The translations under genes and the position numbers were made by a program. A stretch of DNA of 64,000 nucleotides, from the NCBI GenBank assembly GCA_006386115.1, contig VFIW01000136.1, positions 38,786 to 102,785 on the forward strand. Direction: 5' to 3'. This document shows, one piece after another, positions 33,301 through 45,200 of the stretch (the stretch's first letter is position 1; each line of letters starts with the position of its first letter). The DNA comes from Globisporangium splendens. Lineage: Eukaryota > Oomycota > Peronosporomycetes > Pythiales > Pythiaceae. The notes under the pieces were generated by a model, which worked only from the letters and a program-made list of their open reading frames with translations, was not told the DNA's origin and did not search any database.

Positions 33301-33913
33301 GAGAGGCCACAGACGGCACCTGAATCGATCTCACTCGAGTACAACTTACGATGTTATAGGCGTCGGCTGGGATGTGGCGAGCCTTGAAGACAACTTCGTG
33401 TTCATCACGCATAACGAGAAACACCCGAGCTTTGCGCAACGAATTTATGACAGACTCACGGAGAATGGGATCGACTGCGTATTGGATGGTGCGCAATCGT
33501 ACGAGGACATGGCGGATCGCATCTACGCCGCGAAAGAGGCGATTGCGAGATGCTCGACATTCATCGTCGTTCTCTCGAGCAAGACCGTGTCGAGTGAGAC
33601 GTTGAAGGACCAACTGGCGTTCGCTGAAGACAAGGGAAAACCCATCCTGCCGATCATGCTCAACGACATGGAGATCGGACTGGACAAGCACTACACGTTG
33701 TCGCGTGGCGAGCTGTTCCATTTCACACCGGAGTTGGGGTTCACTGCGAGTTTCTCGAATCTGCTTGGGAGTGTGCAGCAGTATGTACCAATGGGAAACA
33801 ATGGCGAGGGCTTGTTACCTCCCCATTCTGGTCGGCCACTTTTGAAGAAAAGTACATCCTCGTTTTACGGCGTGTCGATTGATAGCGACTACGATGTCTC
33901 GGATATCCGATGA
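30393..33913 (+). CDS. Membrane-ankyrin-tandem TIR protein, paralogue 2
   Basis: Exons 30393-32775 and 32916-33913 give 1126 residues from MEAFHALPSP. The layout is that of paralogue 1 with a shorter disordered N-terminus. Membrane segments lie near 132-149, 188-212, 245-270 and 285-305. The Cys loop CPEGSDPSCGSC is at 175-186. Ankyrin repeats cover about 398-747. TIR 1 carries WCLKEL with Glu837; TIR 2 has the SETLKDQL sequence lacking the Glu. From about 31938 to 33185 the DNA is almost identical to paralogue 3, and most of it to paralogue 1, although the membrane halves differ. The last 400 bp and about 65 bp after the stop are also nearly identical to paralogue 3. Confidence 0.9.
32776..32915 (+). 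other. Intron in TIR 1 of paralogue 2
   Basis: 140 nt, GTACGT to TACAG, containing (TTTTGTC)n. Same codon position as in the paralogues. Confidence 0.85.
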
Positions 33914-34190
33914 GCTTGACAGTCCATGAAAACCTAGGCGGAAGGAACGTCTTTGAATGGACAATGGACCGTGTTTTCTTCGTCACATGAAGGACACACG
34001 ACATGATGCATCATGTCCCCCCTTCTTTTTTCAAGAAGACCACTTTAAATTAAGTATGAAAATGAAATGCCAAGTTTATGAAACTTGGACAGACAACAGA
34101 GAAATGTCGTTTCGATCAAGAAAACAGAACTTTGATCGCTGTTCGAGCAACGAAACAAATTGATACAGTGCACTTCCCCCCCATCGGTCG
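33914..34190. other. 3' flank of paralogue 2
   Basis: Alignable with the 3' flank of paralogue 3 (45717 to about 45940), including ACAAATTGATAC at 34155-34166 and 45930-45941. The shared block ends just before the MULE. Confidence 0.6.
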
Positions 34191-34247
34191 AGCAACATTT
34201 CAAAAACATGACAACAGGCCACTAATGTTGCTCTATAGCATCATTTC
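34191..34247 (+). repeat. Left terminal inverted repeat of the MULE
   Basis: Begins AGCAACATTTC and contains TGTTGCTCTATAGCATCATTT. Pairs with 39392-39448 at roughly 70% by eye. Confidence 0.55.
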
Positions 34248-34841
34248 ATTTGTAGGTAATTTTCGTAATTTTCATCATGGAAAAATTCGGATTTCATTAA
34301 AGTACGAGAAATGGCAGCCTCTTATTTCCATTTTGAAACGCAAAACGGTCGAAAGCCTGAAAGCGACAAAATCGAGCGACGGCGCTGTGGGCTGCTAAAA
34401 GAATGAGCGCGAGCGCACCTGTGCGCGCGCAGAGACCAAGGTTGTCAAAGACAGGTAAGTGTGTGTCGAGGATGGGTGTGTGTGACCAAACCGAGTGGTA
34501 GAGCTGAATGCGCTGGCGGACATCTGCAAAAAATAGGCGATTGAGTGCTTGCTGGCCATACCACCTCAGCCTGACAACGACTGCGATGAGGACTTTAAGC
34601 CAGACGACGACATGGGGGACGACTTGGGTGACGAAAGCAACGAGCGTCATAGCAGTGAGTTTCTAGGTAAACAATTTGTTGTGCGGTCTACTTATTACGC
34701 AATTGAAGCTGATTGGCGATTGTATGCACCAGGTGAAGAAAAACGAATGTTCAGAACTGAGAAGCCGGCGAACAAAATGGTTCAAAGCGCTAGTAAGAAC
34801 GGGGACAGCGAAAGCGCCGGACGAGCCACACGAACGATGAA

Positions 34842-37127
34842 GATTTGAGTGTTGTGGCTGATCTGGTGGACAGCAATGCCAGCACCAAGCACGTCACTGC
34901 GTTCCTGTCCGAGAGGCTGGGTTAGTAAGCGTTGATGTTGTCTCAGTGTGGACATTTTTGTGAATTTTGTTAATTGATTGTTGCAATATGTGCTTACCAA
35001 TCCAACTTGTATTGCAAAACAGGCAGAAACATTTCATCGCAACAAGCTCGCAACATCATTCGAAAAATGCATGGAAGAAATTCGGCAGAATCGCGACTGC
35101 GGGACTTGCTATATGCATATGCTCAGCACGACGAGAACGATGTTCTCCTGCTCCAGGATCAAATGGACATAACGTGCGCGATTGTGGTGCAGTCAGCAGC
35201 TCAGAAACACTGCTTCGCTAAATGGGGGAACTGCTTAGTCATGGACTGGACTCATGGTACCAATAATTTGGGGTATCACATGGGTAAGTTTGTTTATGCG
35301 AGTTGGACAATGTGCCCAATCACTTATTGAACATGTTTGGTGTTGCTTTTTCATAGGCAGTCTTGTAGTCACCAGCCCAACTGGACGTGGCATTCCCGCG
35401 CTCGATTTCTTTGCTCTGGACGAGCAAGCGCAGACGTTGTGGCACATCTTTGAGTTCTTCAAATCAAAAAACAGTGCGTGGGATTGCATCCAGACTTTCG
35501 TTATCGACAAAGATTTTGTTGAGTGGGATGCTCTGGAAAAATGTTTCCCCAAATCAAAAGTGCTGCTGAGTCAATTCCATGCCATCACGTATTGGATGAA
35601 GCTACTGCAGAAATCCAAGTACAATCTGAAGATTATTCAGCGTGAAGAAATACTAGCGATGCTGATGGAGATGATATACAGGTACGCAGAAAGCTCGTCT
35701 TCATAGACCTACAAGGAATTTTTACTAATTGAGTCTGTGCATATGCTTAGTTCCTCGGAGAGACTGTTCGGTGCTTCCTATCAACGGTTTTCGGAGCATT
35801 GCATGACTGAGTGTCCGCTGGTCTTGGATTACTTCGGCCGCAACTGGAAATCCTGCGTTGACATGTGGTGCAACTATGCTCGTGGCTCATATTTCTCTGC
35901 GGGAAATACTACGACCAATCGAATCGAAGCCAACTGGAACCAGCTGAAAATGTTGCTGGGCCGAAAACCTCGCATCGACAAAACCGTTGCTGGGATTCTC
36001 GCGCACCAGGTCGCCGTGTTGCGTCAATTCAACTCAATGCTTCGACTGCGCTCCTCAAGGTCAAGGACGCTCGAGTTGATCCCTCCATTTCTTGGATGAA
36101 TGTCTGGGAGACTCAGCGACTACGCATTATCGCTGGTGCTACTTGAGTGGGACAAAATGATAGTCAAGCTCAAGACGGCGCCAAATTCGCCAACCTTGCA
36201 CCGGAGCAGCCATGGAAGTGGAAAGTGACAACGACAAGCAGTACGTATGTGTGCGACGACATCTGCTGGGTATGCTCCTGCATGTTTTCAAGGAGCACAA
36301 GGTTGCCATGCAAGCATCTGATCCTACTCGCCATGAAAAAGGAATCCGTTGACTTTCCGTCAACTGCGATTCCTCTGCGCTGGCGCATGGATGCTGCTGT
36401 CGAATCCCATAAGCTTCTGCCAGACAACGTCGAGTCCATCCCGCCTGTTCTCTCAATAGCGAAGGTGAAGTGGTGTCCAACCGACAACGACACAAAAGCA
36501 ACAAATGACGCTGAAAAAGCAACATTCGCTTTTTTAAAGAAGAGTCTGAAGCAAAAACAAGTTGCCCATGTGCGACGCGAGCGCGCGAACCTGGTAGTGT
36601 TGTCGTCTGCTGAGAAGTATTCGTACGCAAAAGCGGCGTTTGATCCGCTGATGGATCACCTGTCGCAGCTGTCGACAGTTAATTTCTTCACTGATTTGGA
36701 ACAGTGGCAGAATGTTGTTCGTGACGCTATTAATGACATGGCTCCTGTGACGAGTGATACCATTGCAGCACCACTTAAAGCCGACGGCGCTGAAAGTGAA
36801 TCGGAGAGTGAAAGCGATGCAATTCCTGACGCAGCAGAGATTTTCAGTGTTGCTGATGCTGTACAAAATCACGAAGGGGAGTATGTCAGTGGCACGCGTA
36901 ATCGCACGGAAATGCGCTATCTCACGGACAACTTTTCACAGGTATCGCTGCCTACGTTGGAACTTTCAGAGAACTCGCAGCGAATACTCAACTCTACAAA
37001 GAACAAGGAGGAACTACAAGCGCCAACCAGCGACGCACAGCCTGGGCATGGCATCCTCGACTTGGAACCTGTCCTAGACCAGCAACTCAACACCGAGAAT
37101 AATGATCTCGAGGAACTGGACATTTAA
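34842..37127 (+). pseudogene. MULE transposase with DDE core and SWIM zinc finger
   Basis: Recognisable coding starts near 34842 (ASTKHVTAFLSERLG). Three introns can be placed with phase kept: 34921-35022, 35284-35356 and 35682-35750. The DDE-type core shows Asp in VMDWTHGTNN (35244), Asp in FVIDKDFVEWDAL, a QFHA motif and Glu in TNRIEANWNQLK, as in the MULE/FAR1 group. The SWIM finger reads CSCMF...LPCKHL (near 36276-36318), a DNA- or protein-binding motif typical of these transposases. A frameshift near 36050 and a TGA at 36144-36146 break the frame before the finger. The acidic C-terminal tail ends at 37127. Confidence 0.75.
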
Positions 37128-37139
37128 TCGAAGCACGCA

Positions 37140-38754
37140 ATGGACAAAACGGTAGACGTTCCTCATCCACAGCAGACGAAAAGAGACGTCGACGTACTGC
37201 GCGTCCCAAAAGCAAAGAAGGCGAACTCAACACGTCAGAAATTGACGCAGTCAAAAATTGGTGGTCATAACCGGAAGGCAGTTGTCGTCTTTCCAGTTGA
37301 TTTACCGGTGTCAGTGGAGGATGCCGTCAAGTGGGCTTCGACTACCCCAGGCATCAAAATTGTGAAAGAAGTCATGGACTCGTATCCACTCACAATGGAC
37401 GACCCATTTCTCGTCGCGCGCAACAAGAGACCGAAATGCAAACGTGAAGCAGTTGACCAATCCGACTACCACTACAATTTTGTTGTACCAAGGACAATGG
37501 TGACAATGTTGATGAGTGCGCTTATGGAAGAATAAAAGGATGACGAGAGGTATCGACGGCTGTTGGAGCGTAAAGCATGTCAAGGTGAAGCGAACACAAG
37601 TGCGTCTGCATCTCATGTCAACGAAATAATGTTGTCATTCTCGCCCGACTTAACCCCTTTCACAAGGTAAGCACAACGTTGCTTTTTCTCTGAATGCTGC
37701 AATATACTAACAATGTTGCTTTATTATCCTCAAATGTTGCGATTACAGTCGAGCTGTTTACGCGTTAAACAACTTTTACATGTACGCTGACAAGTGCAAA
37801 GCTTGGATCGCTGACATGTGATGGCTGTGTCGTGATTGGAATGCCGACATGTCAGGATCAACTGAACCAATTGAGTTATTTTGGATGGAGACCAAAACGG
37901 CCAATCTTAGCTATGCCAAAGCAAAAGGCATCAACCAAGAATGAGCCACAGAAGTTATCAACGCATTCGAATCAGCGTCGTTCGACACGCTTTTCGCTCT
38001 TCCATCAACAAAGTTCTCCGTGCGATATGAGGAGATAGTTGGATATATTGCTCGAGCGCGAATGCTGAACGACGCGGTCATCACAGCTTGCTGTCAAGCG
38101 ATTTGCGATAGTACAGAAGATAGCTACTGTATCGATTCTCAAGCATTCCGGACCAGATTCCCAAGTCCTCCTACCCTTCCAAATTCAAGCCGATGCCGCC
38201 CAATAGAGTACGTTCAAATCTCAAAAGTGGAATACGTCGTCGTACCTGTTCATCTCGAACCGATTCACTGAGGTGTCATCATTGTGCTCCTGAACTACCC
38301 ATCGCAAATTCAAGTAAACATCTATGAGCCTTTGGGCAGCTCCAAGTTCGTCCCTCAACTTAAAGAAATGTGGGAGAGCCATGTGTTGCCATTTTTGATG
38401 ACATGGCACGCACTTTGCGAAGAAAAAGGGGCGTTCCCACCAGTCAACAAGATCTTCCTGAACAAACCCAGACAAAAAGACGAAACAAGTTGTGGAGTGA
38501 TGGTGCTGGGTCAAGTTTATTCGTTGCTCAATGAGACTTATCGATTCTCAGAGCTGCAAGAGGTTTCTGCAGATTACGTGAAAATCATGCGACTGCGGAT
38601 TTTGTGGATCCTCCTCCGCACCACGACTAGAAACAAGCCCGGACAAGATGAGACTGGGCGTGTTGCTGTGATACACAAAGAACTTCGTCAGTACTTCACC
38701 AACAAAGGAACAACTAAGATTTGGAACTTGGCTCACTGTGATTCAAGCAGCTAA
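37140..38754 (+). pseudogene. Ulp1-like cysteine protease frame of the MULE
   Basis: Starts with an ATG 12 nt after the transposase stop. The first segment (37140-37535) is basic. After broken or intron-containing sequence (a GTAAGC site lies at 37667) the C48-type core appears at 38020-38754: VPVHLEPIH, then GVIIVLLNYP and the Gln/Cys site QKDETSCGVMVL. The residue after the catalytic His, normally Trp in the HWG motif, is a TGA stop (38269-38271). Ulp1 enzymes remove SUMO; such proteases are known passengers or partners of MULE transposases in plants and other eukaryotes. Its role here is unknown. Confidence 0.7.
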
Positions 38755-38789
38755 GTACCTAAACAATATTTGATTTTGCTTACTTTTGG

Positions 38790-39161
38790 CTACTTCTCGA
38801 GCAATACGTCGCAGCATCGACTTAAATACGCACTGAAGCCTGGTTTGTACTGACCTGTTGGTAGGCGGTCAGGGATTTCAATCTCATACACGCCCTGTCT
38901 TGCAAGTTGTATTTGTTGTAACAGGCTTTGGCTCGCAACAGACAGTTCATCGCGAATGCAAGTTCGGTCACCACCAGGATGATCAGGAGCATACACAAGC
39001 TGCAACATTTCCATCACTTTCGACTTCAGTTGGTGAACCTCTTGCTTGCGAGAGCGAACAAGCTGGTACGCAAGTCCACTCCTGGCGGCGTTGCTGCTGG
39101 AGGAGCTTGCTGCTTGTTGGCAGCTTCCGCACTTGGGGCATCTCGACTGATCGTCTTCCAT
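38790..39161 (-). CDS. Small zinc-ribbon/coiled-coil protein inside the MULE, opposite strand
   Basis: From the ATG at 39161 a frame of 123 codons runs to 38790. It begins with an acidic MEDDQSR, a CPKCGSC motif that could hold one half of a zinc site, a poly-Ser tract, a helical region (QEVHQLKSKVMEMLQL) and a Cys-rich end (LSRCCDVLLEK). It lies between the protease and the right inverted repeat and reads toward the protease. No family is recognised. It may be an accessory gene of the transposon or a captured host fragment. Confidence 0.4.
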   Translation of the reverse strand: MEDDQSRCPKCGSCQQAASSSSSNAARSGLAYQLVRSRKQEVHQLKSKVMEMLQLVYAPDHPGGDRTCIRDELSVASQSLLQQIQLARQGVYEIEIPDRLPTGQYKPGFSAYLSRCCDVLLEK

Positions 39162-39391
39162 CTTGAACAAATCACATTTGCTGCTTGCGATCTGATGTCC
39201 CGAATGTTTATGAAATTTTTCTCGTCGTCCCTTGCTTGGAGCGTTATCTTCGTTTTTGTCTAGTAATCTAACCGAAATATTTCAAAATTCAATTTGGGAC
39301 CTGTTAGCTAACGGTACTTTACGGAGCGTGTCTTGCAGGGAGAAGTACTTTATATGTTGCTTTGTTAAGTGATAGATATCTGTTAAAATAC

Positions 39392-39448
39392 CAAAATGTT
39401 GCTATAGAACAACATTTGGGCATGTAGTGCTGTCGTTGAAATGTTGCT
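39392..39448 (-). repeat. Right terminal inverted repeat of the MULE
   Basis: The inverse of 34191-34247, with AAAATGTTGCTATAGAACAACATTT at its inner end. Confidence 0.55.
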
Positions 39449-40791
39449 GTAACGCGAGCCGCACTTACTTTCGTCAATTATAGAGTTTTATAGATCTTTG
39501 GCGCAGAGTTTACCGGACTTGAAGAGAGAGAGAGAGACGTGTGTCATGCCAAGAATCTCAACACGCTCATGCTGCCGTACAGACGCTAGACAGTAGTAAA
39601 TACTCTGTGTGTTGCCTTCTTTTCCTCACGAATGCTTTTGGCGCACCTCTCCCGAAACGGAACCCTGAGAGAACAAAGTTGCGCCAAGCTATTTTGATTG
39701 CATCAGGTTTCCCTGAACCCACCATTAATAAGGGGAGCGAGATATGCTGAAATGATGGTTGCTGCTCAAAGTGTTTTGTTTGGCATTCCAAAAAATTACT
39801 AAACTGACTCGCGAGAGTCGAGTGTGACCATGTCTGATTCCACCACTGAACTAACCCCGGTCTGTCTGTTTTCTGATCTGGTGCCTTTGTCTTCTTTTCA
39901 CAATGTTGGGGATGGTGAAGGCTGAAAATTACACAGGTGCAGTAATTTGGTCATAACCAATTTACCTAACGCCCAAAAGTAGAACCTCACGACTAAATAT
40001 ACGAATTCATTGACAATTGAACTTGATAGGATCCTGCTGCCAAGCCGTGTTTGTTCTGCCCTCTCAAACGTCCACGTTTGGGTTTGCAAGTCATTCTGAA
40101 GGCAAATGCGTTTGCCAGCGCATCCACAACGAAGTTTTTCAGATAAGCCAAAGACGTGTGTTAAATTACCATCCGTCTCCGAGGGGTTAGAATACTTGAG
40201 TATTCATTTCTGCTCGGTTTGGAAGGGGTGCAACCGTGTTGACAAGGTTAAAGATTGCGATTTCAGAAAGACATTCTAATAGTTTCGTTGCAATTCCGTC
40301 AGAAACGGGATTCTGATCTTGAGCTGGCGTCCCACGCACACGAGTACGATACCTTCGTGAGCGCATGCTTCCCTGTTGGTGCCAGATGTGTAATGGGGAT
40401 TCCCATTTCATGGGTTCTTGGGTGCAAAGAGCGTGGGTCATACCCACACGGGTTCTACCACTCTCTACAAACCCACCCGTTAACCCATCAACACTCGATG
40501 TAGCCAGTTGCACCCCCAGCCAATAAGAACATTCCATTAAAGTTTAATCTCATTGGATGATAGTTCGATTAAACCCCGACTCTCTACAAATCGGAAGAAC
40601 ACAGACCGTAGGAAAACACCCATCAGATTTGCGTTTCAAACCTCCAGATTTCAATTCACCACTTCTCTTTTTGCACGTTACGTCGCAATGCTCCCTTCCT
40701 TCTTTTTGGACACAGAGTTACCGCTGTGTCCTTCCTCTCACCTGCGCTTCCTCAACGCACGTGTACGCCGTGTAACGGGCTATCCCGTTAC
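39449..40791. other. Region without a recognisable gene
   Basis: A short GA microsatellite lies at about 39523-39537. A perfect inverted repeat TGTAACGGG/CCCGTTACA (40771-40792, loop CTAT) resembles the start of the A-family LTR and directly precedes LINE2 sequence. No protein-coding gene seen. Confidence 0.45.
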
Positions 40792-41985
40792 AAACGGAGT
40801 TCTCTGGACAGTGACCGACTGGGACGGGGATACTATCTGTCAACATGACGTTGCAATGATCGAAGAAGAAATAAAAACCACAGGGTGGACATTCAAACCG
40901 CACCCGCTCACGACTCTCTGTCCATGGCTGGTGCATGAACGTACTCCCCCAAACAACATCCAGAAGACAACTGACTGAGCACGAACACGAAGGCTGCACA
41001 GCAAGTTGTATCAAGGTCTCGGAGGACTCATAGACAAGCTCAACGAAGTCGCGAAAACTGATCAGTGGTACAGTCATGTGCAGTACCAGCTACCAGCAGA
41101 TCTATGGAAACAACAAGGATATCTTACGCCGTATCAGATGTGGACGGCATACCGGATTTCTACGATGCAGCTCAACCTGTTCCATCCGGGAAGGATCGAG
41201 TCTTCGGCGTGCCCAAGCAATGCCGGATGTGGGGAGACAAAAGAAACGATCTCACACATAGTCTGGAGAACGCTCAAAGGAGAAAAGATCGATGCAACTT
41301 GCCTGAGCCAACTGCTCAGCGTACTGGAGAGACAAGACTTGTCGCGCCAACTGGAAGCATGGGCGACGGCGCGTTTGTATTTCGATGGAGGTGCACGCGG
41401 CAACCCAGGTCCAGGAGGCAGTGGATGGGCACTCATCTTCCTGAATGAACGCAGCAATCGATGGGAACTCAAAGCATGCGGCTATGCGTACATGGGACCG
41501 GAAGTCACGAACAATTGGTGCGAATACAGCGCACTGAAAGATGGCCTGGTATACAGTGCACACTGCCTACAGCACTATGAAGTCAAGTTGGAAGTCTTCG
41601 GAGACAGCCAAATGATTATCGCAGCCCATAACGAGTTCGCCTCAATACGCCAGACCGACTTGCAGCCACTAGCAGTTCGGGTAAATCAAATCATCGCCAA
41701 CTTTGCGTGGACCTCCTGGAATCACACAAAACGAGAACAAAACAAGATGGCCGATCTTCTCGCCAACATGGCAATGAACTCCAAGACTGCGAAGATACTC
41801 ACCGACGAATCGCGGGGAAATGATCAAGTTGTTATGTCCCAAGTCGCAGCTCTACTCGGCAATGATATCGGTGCCACACCGTCAAAACTAAGAAACACCT
41901 CACTCTCAGCAGTATTAATGAGACTCAGGGATTCTTCAACTGTATGTGGATCATAAGTTCAATAGAATTGTCTTCTCTCTCTCTA
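40792..41985 (+). mobile_element. LINE2 copy b (5'-truncated, internally deleted)
   Basis: Carries the RT C-terminal linker, zinc-binding region and RNase H. It shows the uninterrupted LINE1 target (TACGATGCAGCTCAACCTG near 41160). The ORF is followed by TAAGTTCAATAGAATT and a CT-rich run. No clear target duplication seen. Confidence 0.8.
40795..41956 (+). pseudogene. LINE2 ORF2 C-terminus (copy b)
   Basis: The first frame (to 40978) covers GVLWTVTDWDGD to IQKTTD and ends in a TGA. From 41006 the frame is open to 41956: QGLGGLIDKLNEVAKTDQW, CPSNAGCGETKETISHIVW, then directly RTLKGEKIDATC, showing an in-frame loss of about 130 codons relative to copy a. The RNase H motifs LYFDGGARGNPGPGGSG, CEYSALKDGL, VFGDSQMII and KMADLLANMAM are all present. 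The open RNase H frame may be recent rather than selected. Confidence 0.85.
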
Positions 41986-42224
41986 ACTACAAAGTTTAAG
42001 TCAATAGCAGTTTGTTGCATAAACGTTGCTATGTTCCTATCAAGTGGGGTGCAGTCGTGATGATGCGGCTCGTTGCTCGCGTAAACAGATCCTCAATTCC
42101 CTTCCAACAACGGATTTCTCAGAATATAAAGTATGTCTAAAACAAATTAGTATCGCTTTTAGTAAAATAACAACATCTCAAAGTCAATTCATATGTAAAC
42201 TGATACAGTACAGGGAATAGAGGA

Positions 42225-45200
42225 ATGGAGTCGAGGTGGCTTCAACCGGCTGTTGATTTTTCATTCGCAGACACGAAAAAGCAAGCAGCGTCTCGCGCCA
42301 CTACTCCATTTGCGATGGCGCACGCGAACTACGAGGGGCTCCAAGCGACGCCAGCGGGTCTCCGCGACGCACTCGTAGGAAACGAACCCAATGGCGACGG
42401 CGAAATCCGTCAGCAAGTTTTCCTCACGACTGCTGCCAGCAGACTCAGCAACTTTGTCATGGAACGACAAAGTTCCCAGCCGCAGGTCAACGACCAGACT
42501 CGCCAGACGCGAAAACACTACTGGAGCGAGCTGCGAGAGCTCCCACCGCACTTTCTCGGCAGCACATACGCCAGCAACTCGTACTTTGCGAAGAGACTGT
42601 GCGTTGCGATGTGCTGCATCGCACTCTTAGACATCGCTGGCGTGCTCGCGTTCTGGTGGGACAAGACCCCGATCGCAGACGGCGGAGTGTACGTCGCTGA
42701 CATCGGAAAGTCGATGGGGTTTCGAGTATCGGAATGCACAGAAGGGAGCGAAGAAACCTGCGCCGCCTGCAGCACACTCGTCGTGTACGCAATGCTGGTG
42801 TACCACATGCTCCCGTGCGTCGTCTTGATCGGCCTCCCTGCAACGGGAATTCGCCCCTGTGCACCGTTCAAGTACCAGCAGCGGTCCCAGGGCGAGAGCA
42901 AATTGAAGATCACGCGCACGTTGTTCTTCCAGCTATGTGAGGTCGTGAGCTCCAGCATCTTGGTGTTCGACATTCTCATGACATTGTACGTCTGGTACAG
43001 TGTCGATCGTGGGTACGCTGTTGGCTGCAAGCTTCTCCGCGTCCAGCTATACACAATTGGAGCTGTCATATCGTTTTTCGGCGTGATAATCGAGATCACG
43101 TACTTTGCGCGGTTCCGCGAGCACGTGAAAATGCAACTCGGCGCATTTAAGGAACGAGATCAAACGGGGAACGTGCGCTCGCGGATTTCGCAGAAACGAC
43201 GTCGATACAAGTCAGAGCGCTCGCGCATCACTGACGACATACGCAAACAGCTTTACACGGAAACGGAACTCGGCAACCTCCGCGCGATTGAAAACGTGTT
43301 AACGTACGCAAAGATTCGACTAGGTGACGACTTTGCCGACGATATGTACCGAAACGCGTCCATAAGTTGCGGTTTCTTTGGCAAATCCGTCAAGAATCCG
43401 CTGCACGTCGCAGCACAGCATGGCAGCATCCGAGCTATGGGTTTGCTCGTCAGCGCTGGCTTCCACGCGAACAGCTACGATAAAGTGTCGCGCATGCGGT
43501 TTAGCACTGGTGATTTGTTTTGGCATGTTGCGAGGTATGTGATCTCCAAGCCTGTAGTATCGACAGAACAAGAGGCCAAGTCAGTATTCCGGACAACGCT
43601 CGTGACTCCACTCCATTGCGCCGTCGCGAGTGGACAAATCAACGCCGTGAGATGGCTTCTCGACCACGGTGCAGACCCAAATGCCAAGTCCAAGTCGTCG
43701 TACTGGTCCGAACGCATCCCACCACTCTTCGTTGCTGAAAGCTCCGAGATCGTGACGATGCTGCTCGAAGCTGGCGCAAACCACCTGACGATCCCAGATC
43801 CCGGACGCATGAACACGCTGACCGTGCTGCAACTTGCATACCTGCGCGGCAATATCCCCGTGGCTCGTGAGATCGAAAAGTGGGGTGGCGACGTCGCTCT
43901 CACGCCTCTCCACGAAGCTGCAGCTGCGAATGATGTGTCGGCTGTACGCAAACTGCTGCGTAAAGGCGCCGACCCGAACTGTCTGGGAGAGCACGGCTAC
44001 TGCGGTCTGTACCGCCGAACGCCGCTCCACTGGGCAGCTATCAACGGCGCTGTCGATGCTGTCGAGATACTGCTTGAAGCTTGTGCGGATCCGAACTTCC
44101 AGGACAGCCAAGGAAGGTCGCCGTTGCATTGGGCAGCACGTATGAACCGCGTGGACGTGGTCAAGGTGCTGTTGGAGAAAGGAGCAGATCCACACCTTCG
44201 TGACGATGCAGACATGACCCCGCTGTTGTGTGCGGCAAAGGCGAAGGACGCGTCCGAGTCGCTGTTCGACTGTCTGGTGCAACATGGCGCCGACATCAAC
44301 GAGCAGCTCCCGAACGGAGATACGGGGCTGCACCTAGCGATGAAGGACGAGCTCCAGAACACGGCACTGGCGATACTCGCTGCCGGAGGCGACGTGATGC
44401 GAACCAACCACGACGGGTACCGTCCAGTGGACTGCACGACGTCCACGACGCTGCAGTTCGAGATCAAGCGCGCTGCTGGGAACCGCGACGTGATGATCAG
44501 CTACACGCACTCGCACAGTGAGTTTGCGCTGAAGCTTCGCGAGAGTCTGGAACGGGCGAATGTCACGACGTGGCTGGATCTGAGTACGTGGTTTTGCCTT
44601 TTGTCTTTTTGTCTTTTTTGCCAGCATCTTTTCGTTACGGTGATGTGTGAGCATGTCTTCTAACCGTGGTCTCTTTACTCGATGCGTGTTTCGTTTTTAT
44701 TTCGTACAGTGGATCCGAGCGGCATCGGCGGTGGCTCCGTGTGGCGCGAAGAGATCGCGCGCGGCATCAAGAACGCCGCCATGGTCGTGTGCATCCTCAC
44801 GGAAGACTACACGCGATCGGAGTGGTGTCTGAAGGAGCTGGCGTACGCGAAAGAGACGGGGACGCCCATCATGGCGATCTCGACGGAGCACGTTGCCGTC
44901 ATGGAGGACCTCCAAGTGTACCTGTACACGCGTCAGATGGTGCCGTTCGAGCCTGCGATCACGAGTGTGACTCAGTCGGATCTGCGGAACATCAGGTACA
45001 CGTACGATGAGGATCGGTATGCGTCCCAGTTCCGTCTGTTGCTCGATGGGGTCCGCGATGAGATCGAGAAGCAGCGCAAAGAGAATGTGGCGAGACGAGG
45101 AGGGCAGCGACGGCGAGGACCACTGGACCGAGCTCAACTGAGCATGGTTAATAATCTCACGAGTGTGGAATGGGACGTGGCGAGCCTCGAGAACAATTTC

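Larger units (their letters stand above)
34191..39448 (+). mobile_element. MULE-type DNA transposon with Ulp1-like protease (decayed)
   Basis: Bounded by imperfect terminal inverted repeats of about 55 bp (34191-34247 and 39392-39448, both starting AGCAACATTTCAA read inward and sharing a TGTTG/TTCTATAGCA core). Inside are a MULE transposase with a SWIM finger, a separate Ulp1-type protease frame and an opposite-strand small ORF. No clear 9-bp target duplication was found, so the ends are approximate. Stops and frameshifts show the copy is inactive. Confidence 0.65.
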
